Shown here one piece after another: positions 24,217-33,844 of a DNA stretch of 64,000 nucleotides. The DNA is from Pseudomonadales bacterium (lineage in GTDB: Bacteria; Pseudomonadota; Gammaproteobacteria; Pseudomonadales; Azotimanducaceae), in the NCBI GenBank assembly GCA_022825925.1, contig JAJDVW010000126.1, positions 1 through 64,000 on the forward strand, given 5' to 3'. Under the pieces are notes generated by a model. It was not told where the DNA came from and ran no database searches. It saw nothing but the letters and a program-made list of their open reading frames with translations. Both the position numbers and the translations under genes were made by a program. Each line of letters opens with the position of its first letter. Within the stretch, counting starts at the first letter, position 1.

Positions 24217-25635
24217 CTAAGGGTTGGCGGGGGTGACCGCAAGTGTGCGCGGGAGCAGCTCCCGCTGGCTGAACTCGTTGCCGTGTTTCACGACCTGCTC
24301 TATCGCCTGCATGTTGGCGATGTCGGCGATCGGATCCGCTGACAGGACCAGGAAGTCGGCGAACTTGCCCGCTTCCACGCTGCCGTATTCGTCGTCTCTT
24401 CCCGCCACCCTGGCGGAGTTCAGCGTCGCCGCGTGCACGAGGTAGTCCGCGGGGACTCCGGCCTGATTGAGCGCACGCAGCTCGAGATGCATGGACGACC
24501 CCGCCGCAAGCCCGATCATGCCGCTATCGGTCCCCACCGCGAGAGGAATGCCCGCGTCGAACAGGACCTTGGCATTGGCGGCGGCCGTCGCTCCCTCTTC
24601 ACGGTACCGCGTCGATTGATCGTCCATCGGCGGTAACGGCTCGTACCAGGACTCCACGACGCCCGGCACCGAGCAGCTTTCCTCGACGGGGAGCAAGTCG
24701 ATGTCCTTCGTGAAGAGTTCGATGAACGTGCGTTTGCGGATGGCGAGGGTCGGCACGACGATGATGCCCCTGTCCCTGGCAAGCTCGATGAAGGCCTCGT
24801 CCACGGGCTCGTCGGCGGGAATGTGCTGCAGGCTGGCGACCCCCAGCTCCACCACGCCGCGGGCGTATTCGAGAGCGTGGGCATGGGTCGTCACCATAAG
24901 CCCGTGCCTTGTCGCCTCTTCGATGATGGAGCCTTCCAGCTCGCGCCAGTCCCACCACCACATCGCGGCGGCGAGCAGGGCGCTGCCCCGGTCGTCGACC
25001 GCCGTCTTGACGAAGTCCGCTCCCCGCGCCAGCGCTTCCCGGACGTGGGCGACCCCCTCCTCGGCGGACAGCATCGGTCTCACGGTCAGCTCGCCGTCCC
25101 ACGGCGGGATCATTCGCTCGGCGACGAATCTCGGGAAATGGCCGATCACGCCGTGCCCGATGAACACCGTGGGCGCGTCGTCCATGCTGCGGGCAAGGTC
25201 GCGGGTGTCGTACTCGAAGCTCGGTCCACCCATGGAGAGGACACCGGTCACTCCGGAGCACGTGAATGCGCGCAAGGTGTCCCGGGCATGCGCCTTGATC
25301 CACGCGACCTCCTCCTCGTAGGACACCTTGTCGGTCAGGTCGAAGAAGGCGGGACGCGTGTACATGCGGCCCGACGTCATGAAATGTATGTGCGCATCGA
25401 TGAGGCCGGGGACGATCCACTTCCCCGTCAGGTCGATGACGCGCGCCCCTTCCGGAACGGCGAAGCCGGAGCCCGCGGCCACGATGCGATCGTCCTCGAC
25501 CAGCACGGTGGCGTTCGCGGTGGCGGGCCGCCCGGTTCCGTCGATCAGCGTCGCGCCGGTGTAGGCCCTTGTCTCGGCCACTGCGGTACTGCAGCAGATC
25601 GACAACAGTGCAACGTATGCAGGCAAGCGGAACAT
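24217..25635 (-). CDS. Secreted metal-dependent amidohydrolase
   Basis: The protein has 472 residues and a signal peptide (VALLSICCSTAVAE). The TIM-barrel amidohydrolase ligands are present: H-x-H in DAHIHFM, the bridging Lys in DFVKTAVDD, His in TTHAHALE and LQHIPADEP, and Asp in VGTDSGM. The start-domain motif GKWIVPGLIDAHIH and the C-terminal SVEAGKFADFLVL are imidazolonepropionase/prolidase-like. It probably acts on peptides or cyclic amides in the periplasm and is followed by the esterase gene on the same strand. Confidence 0.88.
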   Translation of the reverse strand: MFRLPAYVALLSICCSTAVAETRAYTGATLIDGTGRPATANATVLVEDDRIVAAGSGFAVPEGARVIDLTGKWIVPGLIDAHIHFMTSGRMYTRPAFFDLTDKVSYEEEVAWIKAHARDTLRAFTCSGVTGVLSMGGPSFEYDTRDLARSMDDAPTVFIGHGVIGHFPRFVAERMIPPWDGELTVRPMLSAEEGVAHVREALARGADFVKTAVDDRGSALLAAAMWWWDWRELEGSIIEEATRHGLMVTTHAHALEYARGVVELGVASLQHIPADEPVDEAFIELARDRGIIVVPTLAIRKRTFIELFTKDIDLLPVEESCSVPGVVESWYEPLPPMDDQSTRYREEGATAAANAKVLFDAGIPLAVGTDSGMIGLAAGSSMHLELRALNQAGVPADYLVHAATLNSARVAGRDDEYGSVEAGKFADFLVLSADPIADIANMQAIEQVVKHGNEFSQRELLPRTLAVTPANP

Positions 25636-25674
25636 CGGCGATCTTCAGCGTGTGGACTGGCGAGACAGGGCGTC

Positions 25675-26490
25675 TCACATGTTGGCGTTACGTCCCACCA
25701 GCAGGCCGCCGTCGACCGGCAGCACCGCCCCCGTCACGTAGGCGCCGGCCTCGCTCGCGAAGAACACGCACGCGGCGCCGATCTCTTCCGGCTTGCCGGG
25801 ACGCCCGACGACCGTGGCCGCGGAGATCGCCGCGTGGCCTTCCTCCGTCGCCAGGTACTCGTCCAGCATGCCGGGGAACGGTCCCGGGGCGATCACGTTG
25901 AAGTTGATGTTCCGGCCTCCCGGCCGTCCGCCCTTGTTGCCCATCCGGCCGGCCCACTGCCGCGTCAGGTGGATCAGGGCGGCCTTGCTCATGCCGTAGG
26001 CCCAGTCGTTGTCCGCGGGGATGCGAATGCCGTCGACGGACGCGATGTTCACGACCGTCGCGTGCGTGCCGTCGCTGCCGGCTTCCGTCAGGAGCGGCAG
26101 GCAGGCCTGCGTCAGCGCGAAGGGCGCGCGCTGGTTCACGCGGGTGACGGTGTCCCACATCTCCATGTCGAACTCGCCGAACCTGCCCATGTAGTTCCCG
26201 AGCGCCGCGTTGTTCACGAGCACGTCGAGCCTGCCGTCGCGTTCCTCGAACGTCTGCGCGAGGGCCGCGATGTCCTCGTCCTGCGCGAGATCGGCCCGCA
26301 GCGGGATGCAGTCGCCCGAACCCGCCTCGGCGATCTCGCCGGCCACCCCCGAGAGGTCGCTGCGCGAGGCGATGTACACCTTCGCGCCGCCGGCGACGAA
26401 GGCCGCGGCGATGCCCCTGCCGATGCCTCCCCCGCCGCCGGTGACGCAGACGACCTTGCCGGCGACGCTGAACATGTTCTGCAGGTCCAT
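25675..26490 (-). CDS. Short-chain dehydrogenase/reductase (SDR)
   Basis: The protein has 271 residues: the cofactor motif TGGGGGIGRGIA (residues ~17-28), NNAALGN, the active-site Ser in NIASVDG, YxxxK in YGMSKAA, and the C-terminal VTGAVLPVDGGL. The insert WAGRMGNKGGRPGGRNINFN before the usual NVIAPG segment is slightly longer than normal. It lies 42 bp downstream of the PhyH gene on the same strand, so a PhyH-SDR pair (hydroxylation, then oxidation to a ketone) is likely. Confidence 0.88.
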   Translation of the reverse strand: MDLQNMFSVAGKVVCVTGGGGGIGRGIAAAFVAGGAKVYIASRSDLSGVAGEIAEAGSGDCIPLRADLAQDEDIAALAQTFEERDGRLDVLVNNAALGNYMGRFGEFDMEMWDTVTRVNQRAPFALTQACLPLLTEAGSDGTHATVVNIASVDGIRIPADNDWAYGMSKAALIHLTRQWAGRMGNKGGRPGGRNINFNVIAPGPFPGMLDEYLATEEGHAAISAATVVGRPGKPEEIGAACVFFASEAGAYVTGAVLPVDGGLLVGRNANM

Positions 26491-26532
26491 GCAGTGCTTC
26501 CTTGTCGATTGGTTTCGCCGCGTCGTTCGTCG

Positions 26533-27405
26533 TCAGACCTTCGAGGCCTCCATCGCGTACGCGAACTTCGTCATGTCGGTGTCCGTCTCCCCCTTCGCGG
26601 TGTGGAAGAAGAGATCCGCCCCGAGCAATTGCCGCATGCCCTCCGGGGCGCTCGCCATGTACTCCTCGTCCTCGAGGAGGTAGCGGAAGTCGTCGATCGG
26701 CTGCGTGTAGAGGCGCTGGTAGGTGGCATGCAGGAGCGTGCGCGTACCGTCGATCTTGCGCTCGGGCGAGCCGTGCCAGATCGCGCCGTCCCAGACGGCC
26801 ACGTCACCCTTCTCGGCCTCGATGGGGACGGTCTTCGCCGACATGGCTTCCTCCGGCGAGGGCGGACGCCGCAAGCGGTGTGACCCCGGCACCACGCACG
26901 TCGCGCCGCCCTCTTCCGTCATGCCCTCGCACGGGACGCAGAAGGTGGCGAGCAGATTGTGCTCGGGCAACGGGATCGGCATCCAGTTCGAATCTGAATG
27001 CACGCCGGGACCGCCCTGCCCCTTGCGCTTGATGCTGCCGACGATGCGCCCGACGCGCATGGCCTTGCCGCAGGCGAACTCCCCGAACGCCATGATCTTC
27101 GGCAGCGTCGCCACCTTGTCCACGGCGGGGTGCTTGCCGAGCAGCATCGGCGCGCCGGCCATGCCGCCGGACTTGTCGCGCGGCTTCGCGTAGTGGTGGA
27201 TGGCTTCCCGCATCTCGTCCATGAGGGACGGCGGGCCGGCCTCGCGGATGAGGGCATAGCCGTGCTCGCGGAAGTGCTCGACCGCCTCGGTGAGGCCGAG
27301 TTCCTCGATGCGGGGCCGCAGTTCCTCGGAGAGTTCGTACGGGGCGACCCAGTTGGCACCGAATTCCGCCGCCTGTTCGGCGATGTCCGCTTCCGCTTCT
27401 GCCAT
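26533..27405 (-). CDS. Phytanoyl-CoA dioxygenase (PhyH) family protein
   Basis: The protein has about 290 residues. The iron site is H-S-D in GVHSDSNWMP plus the distal His in IWHGSPERK; CVVPGSHRLRRPP follows the first site as usual. It is similar in design to the soluble half of the protein at 739-1995 (same spacing, same PLPEHNLL-type segment) and is probably a paralogue without the membrane anchor. ATG 27405 has AAGGGA upstream; ATG 27438 is an alternative. It heads the probable operon with the SDR. Confidence 0.88.
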   Translation of the reverse strand: MAEAEADIAEQAAEFGANWVAPYELSEELRPRIEELGLTEAVEHFREHGYALIREAGPPSLMDEMREAIHHYAKPRDKSGGMAGAPMLLGKHPAVDKVATLPKIMAFGEFACGKAMRVGRIVGSIKRKGQGGPGVHSDSNWMPIPLPEHNLLATFCVPCEGMTEEGGATCVVPGSHRLRRPPSPEEAMSAKTVPIEAEKGDVAVWDGAIWHGSPERKIDGTRTLLHATYQRLYTQPIDDFRYLLEDEEYMASAPEGMRQLLGADLFFHTAKGETDTDMTKFAYAMEASKV

Positions 27406-27582
27406 CGTCAACTGTCCCTTCGTGGAGTGATCTACCACGATGCTAGCAGCGCCCCGAAGCTCTAGCCAGTGGGCCGGACAGTTCGGGCGGCCAGGCGGTT
27501 GGCTTCATGCGAGCGCAATGAACGCGGGCGGGAACCTGCGACAATGGGTCGCTTGACCCGTCGACAGCCCGCGAGAGTACGC

Positions 27583-28014
27583 ATGCCTACCTCGCCGTTT
27601 CGAATGCTCGTCATCTGTACCGGCAACCGTGCCCGGTCGCAGATGGCCCACGGGTGGCTTCGTCACCTCGGGGGCGAACGGGTGGTGGTCCGAAGTGCGG
27701 GGACGGAACCGAAGGGCGTGCATCCCGTCGCGATTCGGGCCATGGCCGAAGTCGGCATCGACATCTCCGACCACACGTCGGACCACGTGGACGAGTACGT
27801 CGACGAGGACTTCGACCTGGTGCTGACTGTATGCGACCACGCGAAGGAGGCCTGCCCCGTGTTCCCCGGCGCACGACGAACGCTCCACCGCGATTTCGAG
27901 GATCCGGACTATCCGTGGATGGGCGAGGAGGAGTTCGCCGAGGTGTTTCGGCGCATACGCGACGAGATCGGCGACTTCAGCCGGGAACTCCTGGAGCGCG
28001 AACTGCGGGAGTGA
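27583..28014 (+). CDS. arsC: Arsenate reductase (thioredoxin-coupled, LMW-phosphatase fold)
   Basis: The protein has 143 residues. The P-loop CTGNRARS near the N-terminus carries the nucleophilic Cys, and TVCDHAKEACPVFPG holds two more Cys seven residues apart, as in the Cys82-Cys89 relay of pI258-type ArsC. FEDPDYPWMGEEEF is also typical. It reduces arsenate to arsenite using thioredoxin. No arsR, arsB or acr3 is adjacent. A tyrosine-phosphatase role is less likely because of the Cys relay. Confidence 0.85.
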   Translation: MPTSPFRMLVICTGNRARSQMAHGWLRHLGGERVVVRSAGTEPKGVHPVAIRAMAEVGIDISDHTSDHVDEYVDEDFDLVLTVCDHAKEACPVFPGARRTLHRDFEDPDYPWMGEEEFAEVFRRIRDEIGDFSRELLERELRE

Positions 28015-28026
28015 AGCGAGGCGGCC

Positions 28027-28896
28027 TCAGCGCCAGTGGGTCGGCATGACGTCGAGACCGCCCAAGCGCGCCGAAACCGCGTCCACCGCAGCGCGATCCG
28101 CACCCCTCCAGCGCAGGTCGGCCAGGGACTCGGACAGCGGGATATCTTCTGCGAGAACGGCCAGGCGCCGGTAGAGCCGCGCCTCCTCGCGCATCGCGTT
28201 GAGCGCGTCCGCCAGCCGGGCGGCGCCGCGGACCCGGACAGCCCACCTGGACGGGTCCGCCGGGATCGCGTCCACGGTTCCGTAGTGCGAGAGCAGGGTC
28301 GCCGCCGTCTTGGCGCCGAATCCGGGGACTCCCGGGATGCCGTCGGCGGTGTCCCCGACCAGCGCCAGCCAGTCCGGGATGCTCGCCGGCGCCACGCCGT
28401 TCCGTTCCCGCACGCCGTCTTCGTCGATGACGCGGCGGCGGATGCGGTCCACCTGCACCACGCGGTCGCCGATCACGCACTGTCCGAGATCCTTGTCGGG
28501 CGTGAGGATCCGCACCTGGTCGACGTCGTCGCGCCAGCGCCGAGCGGCGGTCGCGAGCGCATCGTCCGCCTCGTACTCGTCCATCGACCACACGACGATG
28601 CCGAGCGCGGCCGTCACCTCTTCCACGAGGTCGAACTGCGCGGCCAGGGCCGGATCCATGCCCTCCCCGGTCTTGTAGCCGTCGAAGAGCCGGTTGCGGA
28701 ACGACTCGACAGGGTTGTCGAACGCTACGGCGAGATGCGTCGCCCGCTCGTCCGGATCGTCGATGAGGCGCAGGAGCGACGCGGCGACGCCGACCGTCGC
28801 CTTCACGTCCTGGCCGTCCGGCGCAGTCCGGCTCGGCCGCGGCGCGTAGTGCGCGCGGAAGAGTTCGAAGGTGCCGTCGACGAGATGGAGGCGCAT
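28027..28896 (-). CDS. 5'-3' exonuclease / flap endonuclease (Xni-like)
   Basis: The protein has 289 residues and the PIN-like FEN fold: MRLHLVDGTFELFRAHYA, EYEADDALAT and LTPDKDLGQ. The H3TH DNA-binding motif GDTADGIPGVPGFGAKTAAT follows. The size matches stand-alone ExoIX/Xni-type proteins rather than a PolA domain. It acts on 5' flaps in replication or repair. ATG 28896 begins the conserved core. It is convergent with arsC (12 bp) and divergent from the OLD-like gene. Confidence 0.87.
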   Translation of the reverse strand: MRLHLVDGTFELFRAHYAPRPSRTAPDGQDVKATVGVAASLLRLIDDPDERATHLAVAFDNPVESFRNRLFDGYKTGEGMDPALAAQFDLVEEVTAALGIVVWSMDEYEADDALATAARRWRDDVDQVRILTPDKDLGQCVIGDRVVQVDRIRRRVIDEDGVRERNGVAPASIPDWLALVGDTADGIPGVPGFGAKTAATLLSHYGTVDAIPADPSRWAVRVRGAARLADALNAMREEARLYRRLAVLAEDIPLSESLADLRWRGADRAAVDAVSARLGGLDVMPTHWR

Positions 28897-28976
28897 GGGC
28901 CGTCTGAGGTTATCCTTCCAGCGTCCCCGGGGCCAAACGCTCACGGCGGCTCTGGGGACCGGTCCGCGGAGGACGG

Positions 28977-30707
28977 ATGCTGACCAAGATCACCGTTCGC
29001 AACTTCAAGCGCTTCGGGGAAGCCGAGATAGCGCTTGGGAACCCGGTGGTCTTCGTCGGCCCCAACAACTCGGGAAAGACCTCGGCGTTGCAGGCGCTGG
29101 CGCTCTGGGACATCGGCCTCAAGCGCTGGAACGAAAGGCGGGCGGGTCAGCGCACGCCCGAGAAGAGGCCAGGGGTCGCGGTCAACAGGCGCGACCTCGT
29201 GTCGCTTCCCGTCCCCGATGCGAACCACCTGTGGCACGAGCTGCACGTCCGGGACGTCCGCAAGGTCGATGGCCGCCAACAGACCAGCAACGTGCGCATC
29301 GACATTGTGGTCGAGGGGGTTAGCGAAGATCGACAGTGGAAATGCGGGCTGGAGTTCGACTACGCGAACGAAGAGTCGTTCTACTGTCGGCCTCTTCGTC
29401 TGAGTGAAGGAAAGACACCGGAGCGCATGCCCGTTCCGGAGGAAGCGGCGCTCGTGCAGATCGCCTTCCTCCCACCGATGTCCGGTCTGGCGGCCACCGA
29501 GACCCGCCTCGACCAAGGGGCCGTGAACGTCCGCATCGGAGAAGGTAGAACCGCGGAGGTGTTGCGGAACCTCTGTTATCGGATTCACGAGGATCACCTG
29601 GAGCAGTGGGGCGTTCTCGTCACGCAGATCGAGAGCCTGTTCGGCTCCCGGCTCCACTCGCCGCGTTACGTTGCCGAGCGGGGCGAGATCGTGATGACCT
29701 ACGCCGAGTCGAAGGTGACGCTCGACCTGTCCTCCAGCGGTCGCGGCCTCCAGCAGACCCTCCTCCTGCTGGCGTACATGTATGCGAACCCGGGCGCCGT
29801 GCTGCTGCTGGACGAGCCGGACGCGCATCTCGAGATACTCCGTCAGCGTCAGATCTACCAGCTCCTGACGAAGGTCGGGCATGAGAGCGGGAGTCAGGTC
29901 ATTGCCGCGAGCCACTCCGAGGTGCTGCTCAACGAAGCCGCCGACCGAGACCTCGTCGTCGCGTTCGTCGGTCGACCCCATCCGATCGACGATCGGCGGA
30001 GCCAGGTGCTGAAGGCCCTGCGCGAGATCGGTTTCGAGCAGTACTACCAGGCGGAGCAGACGGGTTGGGTCCTTTACCTCGAAGGCTCTACGGACCTGTC
30101 GATTCTGCAGGCGTTCGCGCACAGCCTCGGTCATGAAAGCGCTTCAGCCGTGCTTGAGCGGCCGTTCGTGCGGTACGTCGGAAACCAGCCCCGAGCGGTC
30201 AGGCAGCACTACCACGGCATCCGTGAGGCGGTGGCTCACCTTCGCGGGGTGGCGCTGTTCGACCGCCTGGAAGGTGGTGCGCCCGATGTGCCTCCGGTCG
30301 AGTGCCTGATGTGGGAGCAGTGTGAAGTCGAGAACTACTTCTGCTCGCGCGCGACCTTGGAGGCGTATGCAAAGCAGTCTGCGTCCACCGAGGTCGCGGG
30401 CCCGCTCTTCGCGAGCGCGGAGTCGGGGAAGCGCCTCGAAGCCATGCGGGAGGCCATTGAGGAAATCGGCCAGGCCCTGGAGAGACTCGGACGAGGCTCG
30501 CCGTGGGGCCGAGACATCAAGGCGAGCGACGACTTTCTGGATCCCCTGTTCAGGACGTACTTTGCGAAGCTGGGTCTGCCGAACCTCATGGCGAAGAAGA
30601 ACTTTCACGAACTCGTTCAATACGTTCCGACAGACGAGATCGACCAGGAAATACGTGACAAGCTGGACGCCATCGTGGCTGTTGCGGACTCGGCGACGCC
30701 GCTATGA
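28977..30707 (+). CDS. OLD-like AAA ATPase with TOPRIM/DUF4435-like C-terminus
   Basis: The protein has 576 residues: Walker A GPNNSGKTS (residues ~28-36), ABC-type signature LSSSGRGLQQ, Walker B AVLLLDEPDAHLE, and switch ASHSEVLL. The C-terminal half begins LYLEGSTDLSIL (TOPRIM first acidic motif), then ALFDRLEGG and CEVENYFCSRATLEAYA, reminiscent of DUF4435. OLD and PARIS systems combine such an ATPase with a TOPRIM nuclease for phage defence. It is intact, and its stop overlaps the convergent GIY-YIG gene by 6 bp. Confidence 0.82.
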   Translation: MLTKITVRNFKRFGEAEIALGNPVVFVGPNNSGKTSALQALALWDIGLKRWNERRAGQRTPEKRPGVAVNRRDLVSLPVPDANHLWHELHVRDVRKVDGRQQTSNVRIDIVVEGVSEDRQWKCGLEFDYANEESFYCRPLRLSEGKTPERMPVPEEAALVQIAFLPPMSGLAATETRLDQGAVNVRIGEGRTAEVLRNLCYRIHEDHLEQWGVLVTQIESLFGSRLHSPRYVAERGEIVMTYAESKVTLDLSSSGRGLQQTLLLLAYMYANPGAVLLLDEPDAHLEILRQRQIYQLLTKVGHESGSQVIAASHSEVLLNEAADRDLVVAFVGRPHPIDDRRSQVLKALREIGFEQYYQAEQTGWVLYLEGSTDLSILQAFAHSLGHESASAVLERPFVRYVGNQPRAVRQHYHGIREAVAHLRGVALFDRLEGGAPDVPPVECLMWEQCEVENYFCSRATLEAYAKQSASTEVAGPLFASAESGKRLEAMREAIEEIGQALERLGRGSPWGRDIKASDDFLDPLFRTYFAKLGLPNLMAKKNFHELVQYVPTDEIDQEIRDKLDAIVAVADSATPL

Positions 30708-31453
30708 ACGTAAGCCGCCACACGCCTCGTCGGCCGGGGCACCGTGGTTCGCGATCAGTCGCTCAAGCCGGTCGCAAAACTCGGGTCGCCAAATCCCATC
30801 AACGTGATCGTTGTTCCACAACCCCGACTCCCGCACGCGCTCGCGGTCCGAGTACCTGCCGAGCCACGTTTGCGACGGAGCATCCAACGGGCCCTTGCCG
30901 AAGTTGCTGAGCAAGGCGATGGCGTTGCGCTCGACGTAGCCGCGGTCGCTGGCGGGTCGTCGACGCGTAGCCAGAGAAAGGGCATCGCTCCGATCAGCCG
31001 CGTCACGTCCCGCTCCAACGCGGCCTCCGACTGCCTCAGCGTCGCGCGGTCCACTCCGAGCTTGCGTGCCGCCTCGCCGGCGCCGGAGGCCACGCCCCAG
31101 GACCGCGGCCCGGACGTCCCCGCACGCGCCTTGATCGCAGAACCGACGAGCAGGCGGAAGATCGATCCCCGATGGTTGCCGGCGCCGCTGCGCGCCGTTC
31201 CCCGGTGTTGCGACAGCCGGCCCCAGAGCGTTGATCGGGAGCCTCCGGTCAACGCGTGTGTCCCCACTCGGACGACGCGGTCGCCTGCGCCAGTAGCGCT
31301 GCGGCGCTCTCCAGGTTCAAAGAAGAAGTACACACCGCGCCGGGGCCAGCCCGCGCGTCCGTCACACTCCTTGAGAACGCGACGCCCTCCGCAACGCTCT
31401 TCGAGCAGATCCAGCAGCCGGTAGAAGCGGACGATTGCGGCGGCGCGGTCCAT
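30702..31453 (-). pseudogene. GIY-YIG-like nuclease gene with a frameshift
   Basis: The N-terminal half shows GVYFFFEPGERR, VVRVGTHAL, STLWGRLSQHRG and GNHRGSIFRLLVG, fitting a GIY-YIG nuclease domain. After FLWLRVDDPPA the frame must change near 30945 to continue as SDRGYVERNAIALLSNFGKG and on to LERLIANHGAPADE, ending at 30702. One missing base in a CCGCC run explains it. With that base restored the protein would be about 250 residues. It forms a defence-like cluster with the neighbouring ATPase and DUF6884-like genes. Confidence 0.68.
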
Positions 31454-31456
31454 GTC

Positions 31457-32232
31457 TCAGAGAGTCTCCCGGGCGAGAAACCGAACCGTGCGCCCTGCCC
31501 AGTCGATGCTGACCTGCCTGCCCGCGTCCAGCCAGGCCCTCGCTTGGGGACTGTTCGGACGGTTCCCCCACCACGGCCGGTACGCGTAGGCCGACCGAGG
31601 TAGCCCGCCCACCAACCCGGCGGCCTCGTCGAAGGCGAGTTCCACGGCCGGCTCACGTCGTGTCGCGAGGAAGTCATGCAGTGGCTGGTACTTTGACGGT
31701 CCAGCTACGCTGTTGCGGGCGAGGACAGGGCGCTGGCCAGCCGTGTCAGGCGCAGGCTCGTACGAGGATCGCGGTGGTTTGGCCTCGCCCCGCCGCAGCG
31801 CCGCCAGCCATGCGTCCAGGTACTGCTGCTGACGCCCGATGGGAAAACGCGCCAAGGGAGTCTCGACCGCCGCCGATCTGCCTTTTTTGGCCAATCCATC
31901 AGGAACTCGCGGTAGGTCTTCCCTGCAAACACCACCACACGGTCCGCCGGAGGCAGGACGCGCTCCATCTGGCCGATGACCCTCTCCGCCCACAACCGGC
32001 GCTCAGACACGCGCATGTCCTTGAGGGTCAGGTCGTAAGGGTCGACCGGCTGGTCCGGCTGCACCAGGCCGTGCTTGGCGGACAGGATGAACCAGGGAGT
32101 GCCGAGTTCTTCCACGACGGCGCGCATCTTGCGGAAGAGCGCCGACTCGTAGAGGTCGCGCGCCAGCGCCCTGGAGCTGCACTTGCGCGAAGCACACGGG
32201 ACGAGACAGATCGTCTGTTCGTGGCCGTTCAT
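31457..32232 (-). pseudogene. DUF6884-like protein with DUF7662-like C-terminus, frameshifted
   Basis: Residues 1-118 (CLVPCASRKCSSRALARDLY, FILSAKHGLVQPDQPVDPYD, VVVFAGKTYREFLM) match DUF6884. At the T6 tract 31883-31888 the frame changes and continues as KKGRSAAVETPLARFP, then PLHDFLATRREPAVELAF and SPQARAWLDAGRQVSIDWAG, which looks like the small DUF7662 domain. Both domains recur in defence neighbourhoods, though their chemistry is unknown to me. The gene ends 3 bp upstream of the GIY-YIG gene, so they form one transcription unit. Confidence 0.65.
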
Positions 32233-32400
32233 GGCGATTCACTCCAGGATGTCAATGGGCTGGCTTGGTGAAGTTGGACAGGATACCGTGTCGCGTTTGC
32301 ACGGAAGCGCCAAGCCCCGCTTCCCGACGAGGGATTTCCGTACCCGCGAGATGGACCCACTGTTCCCGCACACCCCCTGTCGCCGGTGCGGCGGCCGCTG

Positions 32401-33774
32401 ATGGCGGCACCGCCACGCACGACGCGCGTCGCCGGTTTCACCGGCGGCGGCGTGGGGGGGCACCTCTGGCGCCTGGGATCGTTCATGGCGGTCGGCTCGG
32501 TCGCCCTGAACGCCGCCCAGGTGGGCGAGGCGGTGTTCCTCGGGATGGTCGGTACCGAGGCGTTGGCCGCGATGGGGTTCGCGTTTCCCATCACCATCAC
32601 GCTGTTCGCGTTCGCCGGGGGCATCGGCACGGGTGCGTCGTCCGTGATCGCGCGGGCCATGGGGGCCGGGGACCGGGAGCGGGGGGCCCTGCTCGCCACG
32701 CACGCCCAGCTCCTCGGGCTGCTGGTGGGCATCGTCCTCGGCATCCTCGGCGCGGTGTTCGCGCCCCATATCGTCACGGCGCTCGGCGCGACGGGCGTGG
32801 TGCGCGACATGACGATCGAATACCTGCGCGTCTACATGCTGGGCGTGCCGTTCTTCCTGCTGTCGATCGTCGGCTCGACGCTGCTGCGGGCCACGGGCAG
32901 GGCCGCGAGTCCCGGCATCGTGATGGCCGTCGGCTCGATCCTGCAGGTCCTCTTCTGCCCGATCCTGATCTTCGGGTGGTTCGGGCTGCCGGCCCTGGGC
33001 ATCGCCGGCGCCGCGTGGGCCTACGTGGCGTCGCGCGTGATCAGCGTCTGGGTCTACATGATCGTGATGTCCCGGGCGCGCATCCTCCGTCGTTCGCTCG
33101 ATGGACTGTGGGACTCATGGCGCGCGATCCTGCACGTCGGCGGGCCCGCGATCGCCAGCGGCCTCATCAACCCGGTCTCCATGCTGATCGTCACGCGCCT
33201 GCTGGCGGGGCACGGCCACGAGGTGGTGGCGGGCTTCAACGTGGCGTCACGGGTCGAGATGCTCGCCCACATGATCCTCTGGTCGGCGTCGTCCTCGATC
33301 GAGCCGTTCGTGGGGCAGAACTGGGGCGGACGCCGCTTCGACCGGGTCAAGTCGGCCCTCAAGATGACCGAAGGCTTTTGCGTCCTCTGGGGCCTGTTCA
33401 CCTTCGCGGTGCTCGCGCTGTCCGGCGAGTTCCTCGTGTCGCTGATCGACGACAACGCCGTGGTCGTGGCGGTGGCGGTCGCGTTCTTCCTCATCGTCGC
33501 GCCGAGCATCGGCGGCATGGGCGTGATGCAGGTGGCGATCGCGTGCTTCAACGCGCGCGGCAAGCCCATGCCCGCGCTCACGATCTCGGTGGTGCGCACG
33601 TTCGTCTTCTACGTCCCCCTCTGCATCGTCGGCAACGCGCTGTGGGGATACATCGGCATCTTCGTCGCCACTGCGGTCACGAACGTCGTGATGGGCGTGG
33701 CGGGCTGGTACTGGAACCGGGCGTCGGTGACCCGGTTCGTGGCGCGGCAGGCGGCTGCGCCCGCCGGCGGCTGA
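32401..33774 (+). CDS. MATE-family multidrug efflux transporter
   Basis: The protein has 457 residues and about twelve predicted helices in two six-helix halves. Typical segments are NAAQVGEAVFLGMVGTEALA (helix 1), AFAGGIGTGASSVIARAMGAG and LINPVSMLIVTRLLAG. It couples Na+ or H+ influx to export of cationic drugs or metabolites. ATG 32401 removes a short upstream extension; 32386 is an alternative. No adjacent regulator. It lies 70 bp upstream of the VOC-family gene. Confidence 0.9.
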   Translation: MAAPPRTTRVAGFTGGGVGGHLWRLGSFMAVGSVALNAAQVGEAVFLGMVGTEALAAMGFAFPITITLFAFAGGIGTGASSVIARAMGAGDRERGALLATHAQLLGLLVGIVLGILGAVFAPHIVTALGATGVVRDMTIEYLRVYMLGVPFFLLSIVGSTLLRATGRAASPGIVMAVGSILQVLFCPILIFGWFGLPALGIAGAAWAYVASRVISVWVYMIVMSRARILRRSLDGLWDSWRAILHVGGPAIASGLINPVSMLIVTRLLAGHGHEVVAGFNVASRVEMLAHMILWSASSSIEPFVGQNWGGRRFDRVKSALKMTEGFCVLWGLFTFAVLALSGEFLVSLIDDNAVVVAVAVAFFLIVAPSIGGMGVMQVAIACFNARGKPMPALTISVVRTFVFYVPLCIVGNALWGYIGIFVATAVTNVVMGVAGWYWNRASVTRFVARQAAAPAGG

Positions 33775-33844
33775 AGCCTCCCCCGCGTGTCTTCAGGACG
33801 CGGGCTGGAGTATTCTGCGCCGCCCCTGGAACGGACCATCCACC

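Noticed and set aside
28977-30707. Calling the ATPase a PARIS system (AriA/AriB)
   Set aside because: The C-terminus has TOPRIM/DUF4435-like features, but there is no separate AriB, and I cannot align it well enough to claim PARIS over a generic OLD-like protein.
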